Positions 1-9,081 of a stretch of 64,000 bases of DNA are shown piece by piece; positions within the stretch are counted from its first letter, which is position 1, and every line of letters begins with the position of its first letter. The stretch covers positions 1 through 64,000 of the forward strand of contig CAVQMN010000009.1 of the NCBI GenBank assembly GCA_963713625.1, read 5' to 3'. The notes beneath the pieces are model-generated. The model worked only from the letters and a program-made list of their open reading frames with translations. It was not told the origin of the DNA and made no database searches. The stretch comes from Bog-756 sp963713625. GTDB lineage: Bacteria; Actinomycetota; Acidimicrobiia; Acidimicrobiales; RAAP-2. The translations under genes and the position numbers were made by a program.

Positions 1-2
1 AG

Positions 3-494
3 ATCCCCCTCGAGCGGGCCTTCCGATCCCCGTTCGATCTGCAGGAGCGGCTGGGCGGGACGTTGGACGTCGCCGCCATCGCTTCCATGGATCCGGACCG
101 GCTGGCCGAGGTGTTCAGCACCCGGCCGGCGTTGCACCGGTTTCCGAAATCGATGGCCCGCCGGGTGCAAGAGGTGTGCTCCCTGATCGTCGACGACTAC
201 GGCGGGGACGCCGCGGCCATCTGGACCACCGCCGCCGACGGCAAGCAGCTGCTGGCCAACGTGAAGGCCCTCCCCGGGTTCGGTGAGCAGAAGGCGCGGA
301 TCTTCGTCGCCCTGCTCGGGAAGCAACTCGGGGTGCGCCCCACCGGCTGGGAGCGGGCGGCGTCGCCGTTCGGCGAATCCGGGTCGTTCCGCTCGGTGGC
401 CGACATCGATTCACCCGAAGCACTGGCCAAGGTCCGCCAGTACAAACAGCGGGCGAAGGCGAAGGCCAAGGCCAAGGCGTCAAAACCGGGGTGA
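3..494 (+). CDS. HhH-GPD-type base excision DNA repair protein (5' truncated by window edge)
   Basis: The frame is open from the window edge (it reads IPLERAFRSPFDLQERLGG before the first Met), so the true start lies upstream. The helix-hairpin-helix is visible as LLANVKALPGFGEQKARIFVALLGKQLG, followed by GWER; this matches the small uncharacterised HhH-GPD family of actinobacteria, related to endonuclease III-like glycosylases. The C-terminus is a Lys/Ala tail (KQRAKAKAKAKASKPG), a common DNA-binding decoration. The stop overlaps the thiE GTG start (GTGA), so the two are probably co-translated. The glycosylase activity is inferred from the fold; the catalytic part is mostly outside the window. 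Confidence 0.8.
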   Translation: MPLERAFRSPFDLQERLGGTLDVAAIASMDPDRLAEVFSTRPALHRFPKSMARRVQEVCSLIVDDYGGDAAAIWTTAADGKQLLANVKALPGFGEQKARIFVALLGKQLGVRPTGWERAASPFGESGSFRSVADIDSPEALAKVRQYKQRAKAKAKAKASKPG

Positions 495-1234
495 AGGCAC
501 CGACGGGCCCGGCGGCCAGCTGGGACCTCGGGCACCGGCGGCTCTATCTGTGCTCCCCTGACCGGCCCGACCTCGAGGTGTTCATCGACCGGTGCGTCGA
601 GGGTGGTGTGGACATCGTGCAGCTCCGGGACAAACGGCTGACCGAGAGCCAGGTGGTCGCCCGGGCGGCCCTGGTCCAGCGGGTCTGTGCCCATCACGGC
701 GTGCCCTTCATCCTCAACGATCGCCCCGACCTGGCGGCGGACATCGGGGCCGACGGCGTCCACGTCGGCCAGGAGGACATGGCTCCCGACGAGGCCCGGC
801 GGCTGGTGGGGCCCCGGGCCGTCATCGGGCTGTCCACCCATGGACCCGACGATCTGGCCCGGGCCGTCCGGTACCGGCCCGGGCCCGACGCGAGCGACGG
901 CGCCGGCCATGCCGGCGGGGAGGCACCACCGGCACCTGCTCCGGTCGACTACATCTCGGCCGGCCCGGTGACGCCCACGCCGACCAAGCCGGGGCGGGCG
1001 GGGACCGGTCTGGGCTATGTCAGCCACGCGGCGCGGTCGGCGCGGTGGCCGGTCTGGGTGACCGGGGGCGTCGACCCCTCCTCGGTCCCCGCCATGACCG
1101 GAGCCGGCGCCCGGCACTTCGTCGTGGTCAGATGGCTCACCGAGGCGGACGACCCGGGGGGCCGGGCCCGGATGCTCCGCCGGGCCATCGACGAAGCCGT
1201 CGACGACATCGGTGACGGGTCTTCAGACCCCTAA
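491..1234 (+). CDS. thiE: Thiamine phosphate synthase
   Basis: Joins HMP-pyrophosphate and thiazole phosphate to give thiamine phosphate in the cytoplasm. A TIM-barrel protein of 247 residues with the family motifs in order: LYLCSPDRPDLEVF, VDIVQLRDK (phosphate/pyrophosphate binding), FILNDRPDLA, GVHVGQED, VIGLSTH and YISAGPVTPTPTK, then VTGGV. A Gly/Pro/Ala-rich insertion (about residues 130-150) separates the last two blocks and makes it slightly longer than usual. Its GTG start overlaps the preceding repair gene. The 3' end overlaps the converging gene by 4 bp. No TPP riboswitch could fit upstream because there is no leader. Confidence 0.93.
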   Translation: MKAPTGPAASWDLGHRRLYLCSPDRPDLEVFIDRCVEGGVDIVQLRDKRLTESQVVARAALVQRVCAHHGVPFILNDRPDLAADIGADGVHVGQEDMAPDEARRLVGPRAVIGLSTHGPDDLARAVRYRPGPDASDGAGHAGGEAPPAPAPVDYISAGPVTPTPTKPGRAGTGLGYVSHAARSARWPVWVTGGVDPSSVPAMTGAGARHFVVVRWLTEADDPGGRARMLRRAIDEAVDDIGDGSSDP

Positions 1235-1878
1235 CCGCTCGGCGTGGTCGGGGTGGTGCTGGCCGGTGCCTTGATGATCTTGGCCCCGGCCGGCAACGCC
1301 ACCGGTGGCGAGGTTCCGACCTGCGAGATGAGCAGCTGGACCGAGGCGGTCTTCACGGTGAGCGTGAACTCCGAGATGTAGTTGCCGGTCACCGTATAGG
1401 CGAAGTGTCCGGTCTCGCCGTTCTCGGTCAGGGTGAACGAGTAGGTGCTCCCCGACTGCTGGATGTTCTTCGCCGTGGTGGCGTACTGCAGGTAGTTGTG
1501 CGTCGGGTCGATGGCCGTCGCCCCCTGGCTCGCCTGTTGGTAGAAGACCAGATGCTTGGTGGAGGTGCCGGCAGGGACGGTCAGGCTCTGGTACTCGGTG
1601 TTCCCGATGACATACACATAGGTCCGCTTGCCACCCTGCACCACATACCCGCCCAGCTTGTCGGGGGCCTCGAACACCAGGTAGTCGGACTGCTTGCCCT
1701 GCGGGGTCGACTCGGTGACGGCCTGGCTGTAGTTGGCCGCGGCCAGGGTGTTCTGCACGGCCTTGTCCAGGGTGGCGTTCTTCGGCGCCTGGGACACCCC
1801 GAGCACCGCCGCGCCCCCGCCCACCACGCCCACCATCACCAGAAGCAGCCAGCTGATCGTCTGTCTGAGATCGTTCAT
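1231..1878 (-). CDS. Exported membrane-anchored protein of unknown function
   Basis: I do not recognise a named family. Residues 7-28 form one hydrophobic segment (ISWLLLVMVGVVGGGAAVLG) acting as an uncleaved signal anchor; the remaining 185 residues are polar, beta-rich and Ser/Thr-rich (for example YSQAVTESTPQG, YVYVIGNTEYQSLTV, GSTYSFTLTENGE), with a Thr/Pro/Ser tail. This resembles the single-domain lipid- or ligand-binding secreted folds (LppX/LprG-like) in layout only. The ATG at 1878 is supported by a TAGCGT -10 element 7 nt upstream, suggesting a leaderless mRNA. Confidence 0.7.
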   Translation of the reverse strand: MNDLRQTISWLLLVMVGVVGGGAAVLGVSQAPKNATLDKAVQNTLAAANYSQAVTESTPQGKQSDYLVFEAPDKLGGYVVQGGKRTYVYVIGNTEYQSLTVPAGTSTKHLVFYQQASQGATAIDPTHNYLQYATTAKNIQQSGSTYSFTLTENGETGHFAYTVTGNYISEFTLTVKTASVQLLISQVGTSPPVALPAGAKIIKAPASTTPTTPSG

Positions 1879-1885
1879 CGGTGAG

Positions 1886-1891
1886 ACGCTA
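1886..1891 (-). promoter_or_regulatory. Leaderless -10 element for 1231-1878
   Basis: TAGCGT on the minus strand ends 7 nt before the ATG at 1878, the TANNNT-plus-7 arrangement seen repeatedly in this window. Confidence 0.5.
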
Positions 1892-1981
1892 CGCCAGTTC
1901 GGAGGGGGTGAAGGTCACTTTCCACCGGTCGGAGCAGGCGCCGGGCCGTCACCATGGCCCCGCCCTGCGCACCCCGGGGGC

Positions 1982-3097
1982 TCAGATCCCGATCCGCTGG
2001 GCCAACAGCTCCCGGTGGTAGGACGGATCGCCCAGCATGAGCTCCGAGGACTTGGCCCGCTTGAAGTAGAGGTGTGCGGGATGTTCCCAGGTGAAGCCGA
2101 TGCCGCCGTGGATCTGGATTGTCTCTGCCGCGGCGTGGAAGTAGGCCTCCGAGCAGTACGACTTGGCCAGGCTGGCCACCACCGGCAGCTCGTCGGAGTC
2201 CTCGGCTGCCGCCCATCCGGCGTAGTACGCCGCGGACTTGGCCGACTCGACCTCGAGCAGCATGTCCGCGCACTTGTGTTTGATGGCCTGGAAACTGCCG
2301 ATGGGCCGGCCGAACTGGATGCGGGTCTTGGCGTACTCCACCGAGCTGTCGAGGCAGCGCTGGGCTCCCCCCACCTGCTCGGCGGCCAAGGCCACCGCGG
2401 CCAGATCGAGGGTCTTGCTCAAGCCGGCCTCGGCACCACCGTCGGCACCGATGAGCCAGGCCGGGGTATCGGCGAACTCCAACCGGGCCTGCTTCCGCGT
2501 CTGGTCCATGGTGGCCAGCGGCGTGCGGGTCAGTCCGTCGGCGTCACCCTTGACCCCGAAGAGCGACAGACCGGCCGGGGTCCGGCCGACGACCAGGATC
2601 AGATCGGCCACATGGCCGTCGAGGACGAAGGACTTGTGGCCGTTGAGCGCCCACCCGTCTCCCGATTTGGTGGCGGCCAGCGTGATCCCGTCGGCATCCC
2701 AGCGACCTGAATCCTCGGTGAAGGCGAGGGTGGCGATCGTCTCGCCGGCGGCGATCCCGGGCAGCAGGTACTCCTGCGCGCTCTGGTCGCCCGAGGTGAG
2801 GATGGCGTTGGTGGCCAGGGCCACGGTCGAGAAGAACGGGGCGCACAAGAGGGCGGCCCCCATCTCCTCGAGGACGACGATCAGCTCGACGTAGGAGAAG
2901 CCGGAGCCGCCGAACTGCTCGGGGATGATGAGGGACTGCAGACCGAGCTGCTCCGCCATCTGCGCCCACACCGCGGCGTCGTAGCCCTCGGTCGTCTCCA
3001 TCAACCGGCGGACCTCTGTCTCCGGTGATTTGTCCTCGAGGAAGCGCCGGACGGACTTGCGAAGCTCGTCCTGCTCCTCGCTGAAGGCGAAGTTCAT
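1982..3097 (-). CDS. Acyl-CoA dehydrogenase
   Basis: FAD-dependent acyl-CoA alpha,beta-dehydrogenase of 371 residues, normal family length. Visible are the N-terminal helical domain (MNFAFSEEQDELRKSVRRFLE), the middle beta domain (LAFTEDSGRWDADGI; LNGHKSFVLDG) and the C-terminal helical domain with RIQFGRPIGSFQAIKH and ETIQIHGGIGFTWEHPAHLYFKR. The glutamate usually placed near residues 240-250 or the IYEGT end motif is not evident; the ending SSELMLGDPSYHRELLAQRIGI is typical of the FadE subgroup acting in steroid or long-branched acyl-CoA oxidation, often as heteromers. A good Shine-Dalgarno (GGGGATGGAGAA) precedes the ATG. An inverted repeat at 3181-3196 sits upstream. Confidence 0.88.
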   Translation of the reverse strand: MNFAFSEEQDELRKSVRRFLEDKSPETEVRRLMETTEGYDAAVWAQMAEQLGLQSLIIPEQFGGSGFSYVELIVVLEEMGAALLCAPFFSTVALATNAILTSGDQSAQEYLLPGIAAGETIATLAFTEDSGRWDADGITLAATKSGDGWALNGHKSFVLDGHVADLILVVGRTPAGLSLFGVKGDADGLTRTPLATMDQTRKQARLEFADTPAWLIGADGGAEAGLSKTLDLAAVALAAEQVGGAQRCLDSSVEYAKTRIQFGRPIGSFQAIKHKCADMLLEVESAKSAAYYAGWAAAEDSDELPVVASLAKSYCSEAYFHAAAETIQIHGGIGFTWEHPAHLYFKRAKSSELMLGDPSYHRELLAQRIGI

Positions 3098-3180
3098 GTG
3101 TTCTCCATCCCCTGGAATCCCCTGGGCCGCCCCGAAATGGGGATGCCGTGCCCCGTTTGTCTACCAGAACCAGGACATTG

Positions 3181-3196
3181 TTGACCAACGGGTCAA
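3181..3196. promoter_or_regulatory. Perfect inverted repeat TTGACC-N4-GGTCAA, candidate operator
   Basis: TTGACCAACGGGTCAA is a perfect 6-4-6 palindrome in the 308-bp divergent spacer between the acyl-CoA dehydrogenase and the MBL hydrolase. A second imperfect copy (TTGACCACCGGTC) follows at 3202-3214, each preceded by AGGACATTG (3172 and 3197). It sits 84 nt from the dehydrogenase start and is a reasonable TetR- or GntR-type site. The rest of the spacer shows nothing else. Confidence 0.4.
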
Positions 3197-3405
3197 GGAC
3201 ATTGACCACCGGTCGGTCGACGAAATTGCGGCCGGCCGGGCACCGGCCCTGCTGGCCTCGGGGCCGAGAGGGTCCAACTACGCTGGCCGGGGCCGCGGCG
3301 ACCCGCCGTTCCCGGTGAACGGGCCGTTCGTGCACCCGTTTTCGCCATCCACCCAGATTCCGCCGTCGGACCGGGACCGGCGACCGGTGAGGAGGTCCTC
3401 GACCC

Positions 3406-4023
3406 GTGTCAGCCACCATCATCGACTACCAGGACTCGACGGTCGAAGTCCATCGCCTGGTCGTCGGCCCCATGGACAACAACGTCTATATCGTGAGATG
3501 CGCATCGACGGGCGAGTCCGTCCTGATCGATGCGGCCAACGAGCACGACAAGCTGCTCCCACTGTGCACGGCCCTCGACGTGCGCCAGGTCGTCGAAACC
3601 CATGGGCACTGGGACCATATCCAGGCCGTCGAGGCCGTCCGTGATGCGGGCATCGAGGTGGCGGTGACCGCGGCGGACGCAGCCATGCTCCCCTCCTACG
3701 ACCAGATCCTCGAGGACCAGTCGGTGCTGGAAATCGGAAGGCTGCGCATCTCGACCATCGCCACCCCGGGCCACACCCCGGGTTCCATGTGCTTCGCCGT
3801 CGAGGGCACTCCGTTGCTGTTCTCGGGGGACACGCTCTTCCCCGGTGGCGCGGGCAACACCTCGTTCGAGAACGCCGACTTCGGCACCATCATCGAGTCG
3901 ATCGACAAGCGGCTGTTCGCCGCATTCGACCCCGACACCATCGTGCTGCCCGGCCACGGGGTCGGAACCACCATCGGGGCCGAGTCGCCCCATCTGGAGG
4001 AGTGGGTCGAACGCGGGTGGTGA
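3406..4023 (+). CDS. MBL-fold metallo-hydrolase (glyoxalase II-like)
   Basis: A 205-residue metallo-beta-lactamase-fold hydrolase. The metal motif THGHWDHIQAV (HxHxDH) is at about residues 65-75; TPGHTPGSMCF supplies the third-ligand His, SGDTLFPGG the bridging Asp and LPGHGVGTTI the last His. This full set fits the glyoxalase II / persulfide-dioxygenase-like branch that hydrolyses thioesters or similar substrates, and MDNNVYIV near the N-terminus is typical. The GTG start follows GAGGAGG at short distance. The substrate cannot be told from sequence. Confidence 0.85.
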   Translation: MSATIIDYQDSTVEVHRLVVGPMDNNVYIVRCASTGESVLIDAANEHDKLLPLCTALDVRQVVETHGHWDHIQAVEAVRDAGIEVAVTAADAAMLPSYDQILEDQSVLEIGRLRISTIATPGHTPGSMCFAVEGTPLLFSGDTLFPGGAGNTSFENADFGTIIESIDKRLFAAFDPDTIVLPGHGVGTTIGAESPHLEEWVERGW

Positions 4024-4042
4024 CCGTCGGGCGCTGCGGGCC

Positions 4043-6289
4043 TCAGACGGCCGTCGACGGTCGGCGGGGCTCGCGGACCAACTCGATCTCGGGAGGGAGT
4101 CCGCTCACCACCAACCCGCCGGGCACCTCGGTGCCCACCTCGATGGTCACCCTCGACCCGGCCAGTGGAATCCCTTCGACCTTCAGATAGCCGATCCACT
4201 CGGGCAGGTTCGGGCACAGCCAGGTCTTGCCGTACGGGATCCAGGGATCCAGCCGGAGCAGGGTGCGCAGGCAGAGGAGGGGCGACGCCGCCGCCCAGGC
4301 CTGGGGTGAGCAGGAGGTGGGATAGCCCACCGGCACCGACAGCTCCCCCCGGTCGAGCCCGCTGAACAGCTCGGGGAGCCTGCCTCCCTGGGCCCCGGCC
4401 GCATCCATCAGGGCGAAGATCAACTTCTGGGCCGCGGCGTCGTAGCCGTAGCGGGCCAGCCCGGCGGCCACGATGGCCGTGTCATGGGGCCACACCGAAC
4501 CGCAGTGGTAGCTGATCGGGTTGTAGCCGCCGCTGTCGCGGGAGAGCGTGCGCACCCCCCAACCGCTGAACATGGCCGGGGAGACCAGCGCCTCGGCCAC
4601 CCGGTGGGCCTTGTCCTCGTCGACGATGCCCGTCCACAGGCAGTGGCCGATGTTGGAGGTCAGGGAATCGATGGGCTTCTTGTCGCCGTCGAGGCCGACG
4701 GCGAACCACCCTTTGTCCTCCAGCCAGAAATCGCGGTTGAACGCCGCCTTGAGCTGGGCGGCCTTGGCCCGGAAGCGGTCGTAGGTGGCGGTGTCGCCCA
4801 CCTCGAAGGCGAAGTGGGCGCTGGCCAGGTAGGCACCGTAGGTGTAGGCCTGCACCTCGCACAGGGCGATGGGCGCCTGGGCCACCCTTCCGTCCCCGTA
4901 GCGGATGCCGTCCCAGCTGTCCTTCCAGCCCTGGTTGGCCAAGCCGCGGTCGGTGGCCCGCTGGTACTCGACGTAGCCGTCGCCGTCGGCGTCGCCGAAC
5001 TGCTCGATCCACTCGATGGCCCGCGCCGCATTGGGAAGCAGTTCGTCGACCAGTTCCCTGGCCTCACCCCACCGTCGCATCTCCCCCAACAGCATCACGA
5101 ACAGGGGCGTGGAGTCGGCCGAGCCGTAGTAGATGCTTCCGCCTCCGAGCGAGAGCGAGGCGGCATCCCCGAAGCGCATCTCGTGGAGGATGCGCCCGGG
5201 CTCCTCGTCGTGACGCGGGTCGACGTCGGTCCCCTGGAACCGGGCCAGGGTCTGGAGGACACCGCGGGCCAGGTCCGGATCCACCAGGAGGGCCATCCAC
5301 GCCGTCAACAGGGAGTCCCGACCGAACACGGTCATGAACCACGGGGCGCCGGCGGCCACCACCACCCGTTCGGGGTAGTCGGGATCGAAGATCCGCAGGG
5401 CGCCCAGATCCTCATTGCTGCGGGCGATGACGTCCTTCAGGCCCGGGTGGCTGGTCTCGACCTGGGGCACCCGACGTCGCCACTGGGCCAGGCGCTCGGA
5501 GGGCGTGGCCCGGTCGATGGGCTGGCCACACCGGTACCTCGGATCGAAAGGAGCCCCGTCGATGGCCGGACCGACCTCGATGCAGGTCGTCCACGTGCCT
5601 CGGGGTGGAACGACCACCTCGAAGGTGGCCAGGTCGGCCGTGACCACGGCCGGCTCGCAGAAGCGGACGTCCACGCCGCGGGCCACGCCACCCCGTCGGT
5701 AGGAGTAGGTGATGGTCGGGGGACGGTCGGGAGGGACGGGCTCGTCGGACTCCCGACGTCCCACCGGCCGGCCTGCGTTGGCCCGGGCCTCCAACTCGGC
5801 CCGGGTACCCGGAATCACCGTGGTGGTGATCTCCCCGGTACCGGGATCGGTCCCGACTCTGCCCTCTTTCACCGCGAAGAGGTCGGCGAAGTCCGATCCC
5901 ACGAACATCTCGATGGTGCAGGCCGCCGGCTCATCGGCGAAGTTTCGGAGGGTGAGGTCTTCGCGCATCCCCTGGCCGACGTAGCGCGAACGGAACACCA
6001 TCAAGGTGGAATCGGCCCGGCCCGCGGCCGGGTGGCAGCGGGACACGAACGTGGCGGAGAAGGGGTCGTCGGTGATGGCGGCCAACGACTCGGTCCTCGA
6101 TCCGTTGACCAGAACCTCGAGTCGGGACAGGATCCGGGTGTCCCTGAAGAAGAGTCCCTGGGCGGCGCCGGCGGTCATGTCGCCCGAGCTCCCGCTGATG
6201 GCGAAGGTCGACTCGTCGACCAGGGTCACGACGTTGGCGGTCGAATCGAGGCGGGCCACCGGGCCGGCAAAGTTCCACGGGTCGGCCAT
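4043..6289 (-). CDS. Glycogen debranching-type glucosidase (GDE N-terminal domain + amylo-alpha-1,6-glucosidase-like)
   Basis: 748 residues. The N-terminal beta-sandwich (about 15-215; FAISGSSGDM, GLFFRDTRILSRLEVLVNG) is the GDE_N-type domain; the C-terminal part (about 270-700) is an (alpha/alpha)6 barrel with WFMTVFGRDSLLTAWM, a tract around DADGDGYVEYQ, NQGWKDSWDGI and YHCGSVWPHDTAIVAAG. The acidic residues in FGRDS and GWKDSWD are the likely catalytic or substrate-binding ones. Such proteins act on alpha-glucans (glycogen, trehalose-linked polymers); exact linkage is uncertain. It is monocistronic and divergent from sufC. Confidence 0.87.
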   Translation of the reverse strand: MADPWNFAGPVARLDSTANVVTLVDESTFAISGSSGDMTAGAAQGLFFRDTRILSRLEVLVNGSRTESLAAITDDPFSATFVSRCHPAAGRADSTLMVFRSRYVGQGMREDLTLRNFADEPAACTIEMFVGSDFADLFAVKEGRVGTDPGTGEITTTVIPGTRAELEARANAGRPVGRRESDEPVPPDRPPTITYSYRRGGVARGVDVRFCEPAVVTADLATFEVVVPPRGTWTTCIEVGPAIDGAPFDPRYRCGQPIDRATPSERLAQWRRRVPQVETSHPGLKDVIARSNEDLGALRIFDPDYPERVVVAAGAPWFMTVFGRDSLLTAWMALLVDPDLARGVLQTLARFQGTDVDPRHDEEPGRILHEMRFGDAASLSLGGGSIYYGSADSTPLFVMLLGEMRRWGEARELVDELLPNAARAIEWIEQFGDADGDGYVEYQRATDRGLANQGWKDSWDGIRYGDGRVAQAPIALCEVQAYTYGAYLASAHFAFEVGDTATYDRFRAKAAQLKAAFNRDFWLEDKGWFAVGLDGDKKPIDSLTSNIGHCLWTGIVDEDKAHRVAEALVSPAMFSGWGVRTLSRDSGGYNPISYHCGSVWPHDTAIVAAGLARYGYDAAAQKLIFALMDAAGAQGGRLPELFSGLDRGELSVPVGYPTSCSPQAWAAASPLLCLRTLLRLDPWIPYGKTWLCPNLPEWIGYLKVEGIPLAGSRVTIEVGTEVPGGLVVSGLPPEIELVREPRRPSTAV

Positions 6290-6361
6290 GCGGTTACCGT
6301 ACTGGTTGACCTGGTCACATGCGCAATCCTGACGGTGCCGTGGACCCGCTCCTGATTCCTC

Positions 6362-6383
6362 CTATACCCGTAGGAGAAAATCA
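6362..6383 (+). promoter_or_regulatory. SUF-box: operator-like sequence shared with the sufB promoter
   Basis: CTAT-N5-TAGGAGAAAA-TCA, with the flanks forming a perfect CTCCTA-N6-TAGGAG palindrome (6359-6376). An almost identical sequence (CTAT-N5-TAGGAGAAA-TCA) lies upstream of sufB at 15771-15791 in the same orientation relative to its gene. It overlaps the -35 region of the predicted leaderless promoter (-10 TAAGAT at 6394), a position for a repressor such as an Rrf2/IscR or SufR-type Fe-S sensor. The regulator is not in the window. Confidence 0.6.
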
Positions 6384-6393
6384 CGAATGAGGC

Positions 6394-6399
6394 TAAGAT
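6394..6399 (+). promoter_or_regulatory. Leaderless -10 element for sufC1
   Basis: TAAGAT ends 6 nt before the GTG at 6406, implying that transcription begins at or next to the start codon. Confidence 0.5.
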
Positions 6400-6405
6400 C
6401 ATCCC

Positions 6406-7169
<764 letters not shown>

Positions 7170-7182
<13 letters not shown>

Positions 7183-8426
7183 AAGAAGCCGCCCCCCGAC
7201 TGGACGTGGCCGCCCTCCGCAAGGACTTCCCCCTGCTCGGCCGCGAGGTCAACGGCCACCCGATCGTCTATCTCGATTCGGCTTCGTCGGCGCAACGACC
7301 CGTGCAGGTGCTCGATGCCATGCGGACCTACGACGAGACCACGCACGCCAATGTCCACCGCGGGGTGTACTCCATCGCCGAGGAGGCGACCCGCCGGTTC
7401 GAGGCGGCCCGGTACAACGTCGGCCGCTTCATCGGTGCACCGGACCCGGCGAAGGAGATCGTCTTCGCCAAAAACGCCACCGAGGGTCTCAACCTGGTCG
7501 CCCACACCTGGGGGCGGAGCAACCTGCACGCCGGCGACGCCATCCTGCTGACGGAGATGGAGCACCACGCCAACATCGTCCCCTGGCACATGCTGGCCGA
7601 CGAGCGGGGCCTGACCATCCGCTGGCTCCCGGTCGACGATGACGGCCGGCTCATGCTCGACGACCTCGAGCGGCTGGTCGACGGGGTCAAGCTGGTCGGG
7701 ATCAGTTGCATGTCCAATGTGCTCGGGACGCTCAATCCGATCAGCGTGGTGGCCGACGCCGCCCATGCCGCCGGTGCCGTGGTCGTGGCCGACGCGGCCC
7801 AGTCGGTTCCCCACCTCCCGACCGATGTGATCGCGCTGGGAGTCGACTTCCTGGCCTTCAGCTCCCACAAGATGCTCGGTCCCACCGGCATCGGCGTCCT
7901 GTGGGGACGAGGCGAACTGCTGTCGGAGCTCCCGCCCTTCCTCGGCGGTGGCGAGATGATCCTCGACGTTCGCAAGGACGGGTTCACTCCGAACGACATT
8001 CCCTGGCGCTTCGAAGCCGGCACGCCGCCGATCACCGAAGCCGTCGGACTGGGGGCTGCGGTCGACTATCTCCGGGCCGTGGGCATGGAGACGGTGCGGG
8101 CCCACGAGATCGCCCTGACCACCTATGCCCTGGACACCCTGGACGAACGGTTCGGTGCGGATATCGTCGTCTTCGGCCCCCCCGATCCGAACGACCGCGG
8201 TGGGGTGATCTCCTTCGCCTACCGGGACATCCATCCCCACGACATCTCCCAGGTGCTCGATGAGTTCGGGGTCTGCGTGCGCGCCGGCCACCACTGCGCC
8301 AAGCCCCTCATGCGACGGCTGGGGGTCAACGCCACCGCCCGTGCCTCGTTCGGTCCCTACAACGATGAATCCGATGTCGATGCACTGGTGCGTGCCCTGG
8401 CCGAGGCGGGGGCGTTCTTCGGATGA
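7170..8426 (+). CDS. sufS: Cysteine desulfurase SufS
   Basis: PLP enzyme that abstracts sulfur from L-cysteine for Fe-S assembly. 418 residues, standard for group II (SufS/CsdA). Features: YLDSASSAQRP, TTHANVHRGVYSIAEEAT, EMEHHANIVPW (PLP-stacking His), VADAAQSVPH (PLP Asp/Gln), SSHKMLGPTGIG with the Schiff-base Lys, FEAGTPPI, and the persulfide Cys in CVRAGHHCAKPLM. It overlaps sufC1 and is followed 73 nt later by sufU, its usual sulfur-acceptor partner in Gram-positive-type SUF systems. Confidence 0.96.
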
Positions 8427-8499
8427 GCACAGGACGGTATCCTGAACGGGTGCAACGCAAGCCGGCGCCTCCACTGCGCCACCCGTGGGGAGGGTCCTG

Positions 8500-9021
8500 A
8501 TGCCCGGGCTCGAGGACCTCTACCGCGAGATCATCCTCGACCACTACCGGTCCCCGCGGAACCGCGGCGAGTTGGAGTCACCTCCGGCCCAGCGCGTCGA
8601 GGGATTCAACCCGCTGTGCGGAGACGAGATCGTGGTGACCCTGATCGTCGAGGGTGACACCGTCACCGACATCAAGATCGCCGGCACCGGCTGCTCGATC
8701 AGCCAGTCCTCGGCATCGCTGATGTCGGCCGCCGTCAAAGGCAAGCCGGTGGCCGAAGTGCGGGACCTGATCCGCACCTTCAAAGGAATGATGTCCATCC
8801 ACGAGTCGACCCTGCCGTCGACCAACGGGACATCGGCGGGTGACGACAACGGGACCGGAGCCGATCAAGAGGCGCCAGAGCCGGAGATCATCGACATCGA
8901 TGCGTTGGGTGAGCTCGCCGCACTCCAGGGTGTCGTCAAGTTTCCGGTGCGCATCAAGTGCGCCACGCTGAGCTGGAACACGCTGCTGCAGGGTCTCGAC
9001 GAGAGCGAGTCGAAGGCCTGA
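8500..9021 (+). CDS. sufU: SUF system scaffold/sulfur-transfer protein SufU
   Basis: Zn-dependent sulfurtransferase that accepts persulfide from SufS. 173 residues; ATG at 8500 chosen because GGGGAGG (8487-8493) is 6 nt upstream, rather than the GTG at 8485. The conserved ligands are NPLCGDEI, GTGCSISQSSASLM and RIKCATLSWNTL (three Cys plus Asp). Between the last two blocks there is an extra acidic/Gly-rich stretch (TNGTSAGDDNGTGADQEAPE), where SufU proteins carry their characteristic longer insertion relative to IscU. Last gene of the sufC1-sufS-sufU operon. Confidence 0.93.
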   Translation: MPGLEDLYREIILDHYRSPRNRGELESPPAQRVEGFNPLCGDEIVVTLIVEGDTVTDIKIAGTGCSISQSSASLMSAAVKGKPVAEVRDLIRTFKGMMSIHESTLPSTNGTSAGDDNGTGADQEAPEPEIIDIDALGELAALQGVVKFPVRIKCATLSWNTLLQGLDESESKA

Positions 9022-9032
9022 TCCGTCGGGGA

Positions 9033-9050
9033 GCCGGTCACCGTGACGGC
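9033..9050. terminator. Hairpin between sufU and the LCP gene
   Basis: GCCG(G)TCAC-C-GTGACGGC can form an 8-bp stem with one bulge in the 60-bp space between two converging genes. There is no U-tract, as is common in actinobacteria; it could serve both directions. Confidence 0.3.
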
Positions 9051-9081
9051 CGGTCACCGTTGATGGACAGCCGGCCAAACC

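Noticed and set aside
4484..6355. 623-residue plus-strand frame
   Set aside because: Antisense shadow of the debranching enzyme, which has clear motifs.
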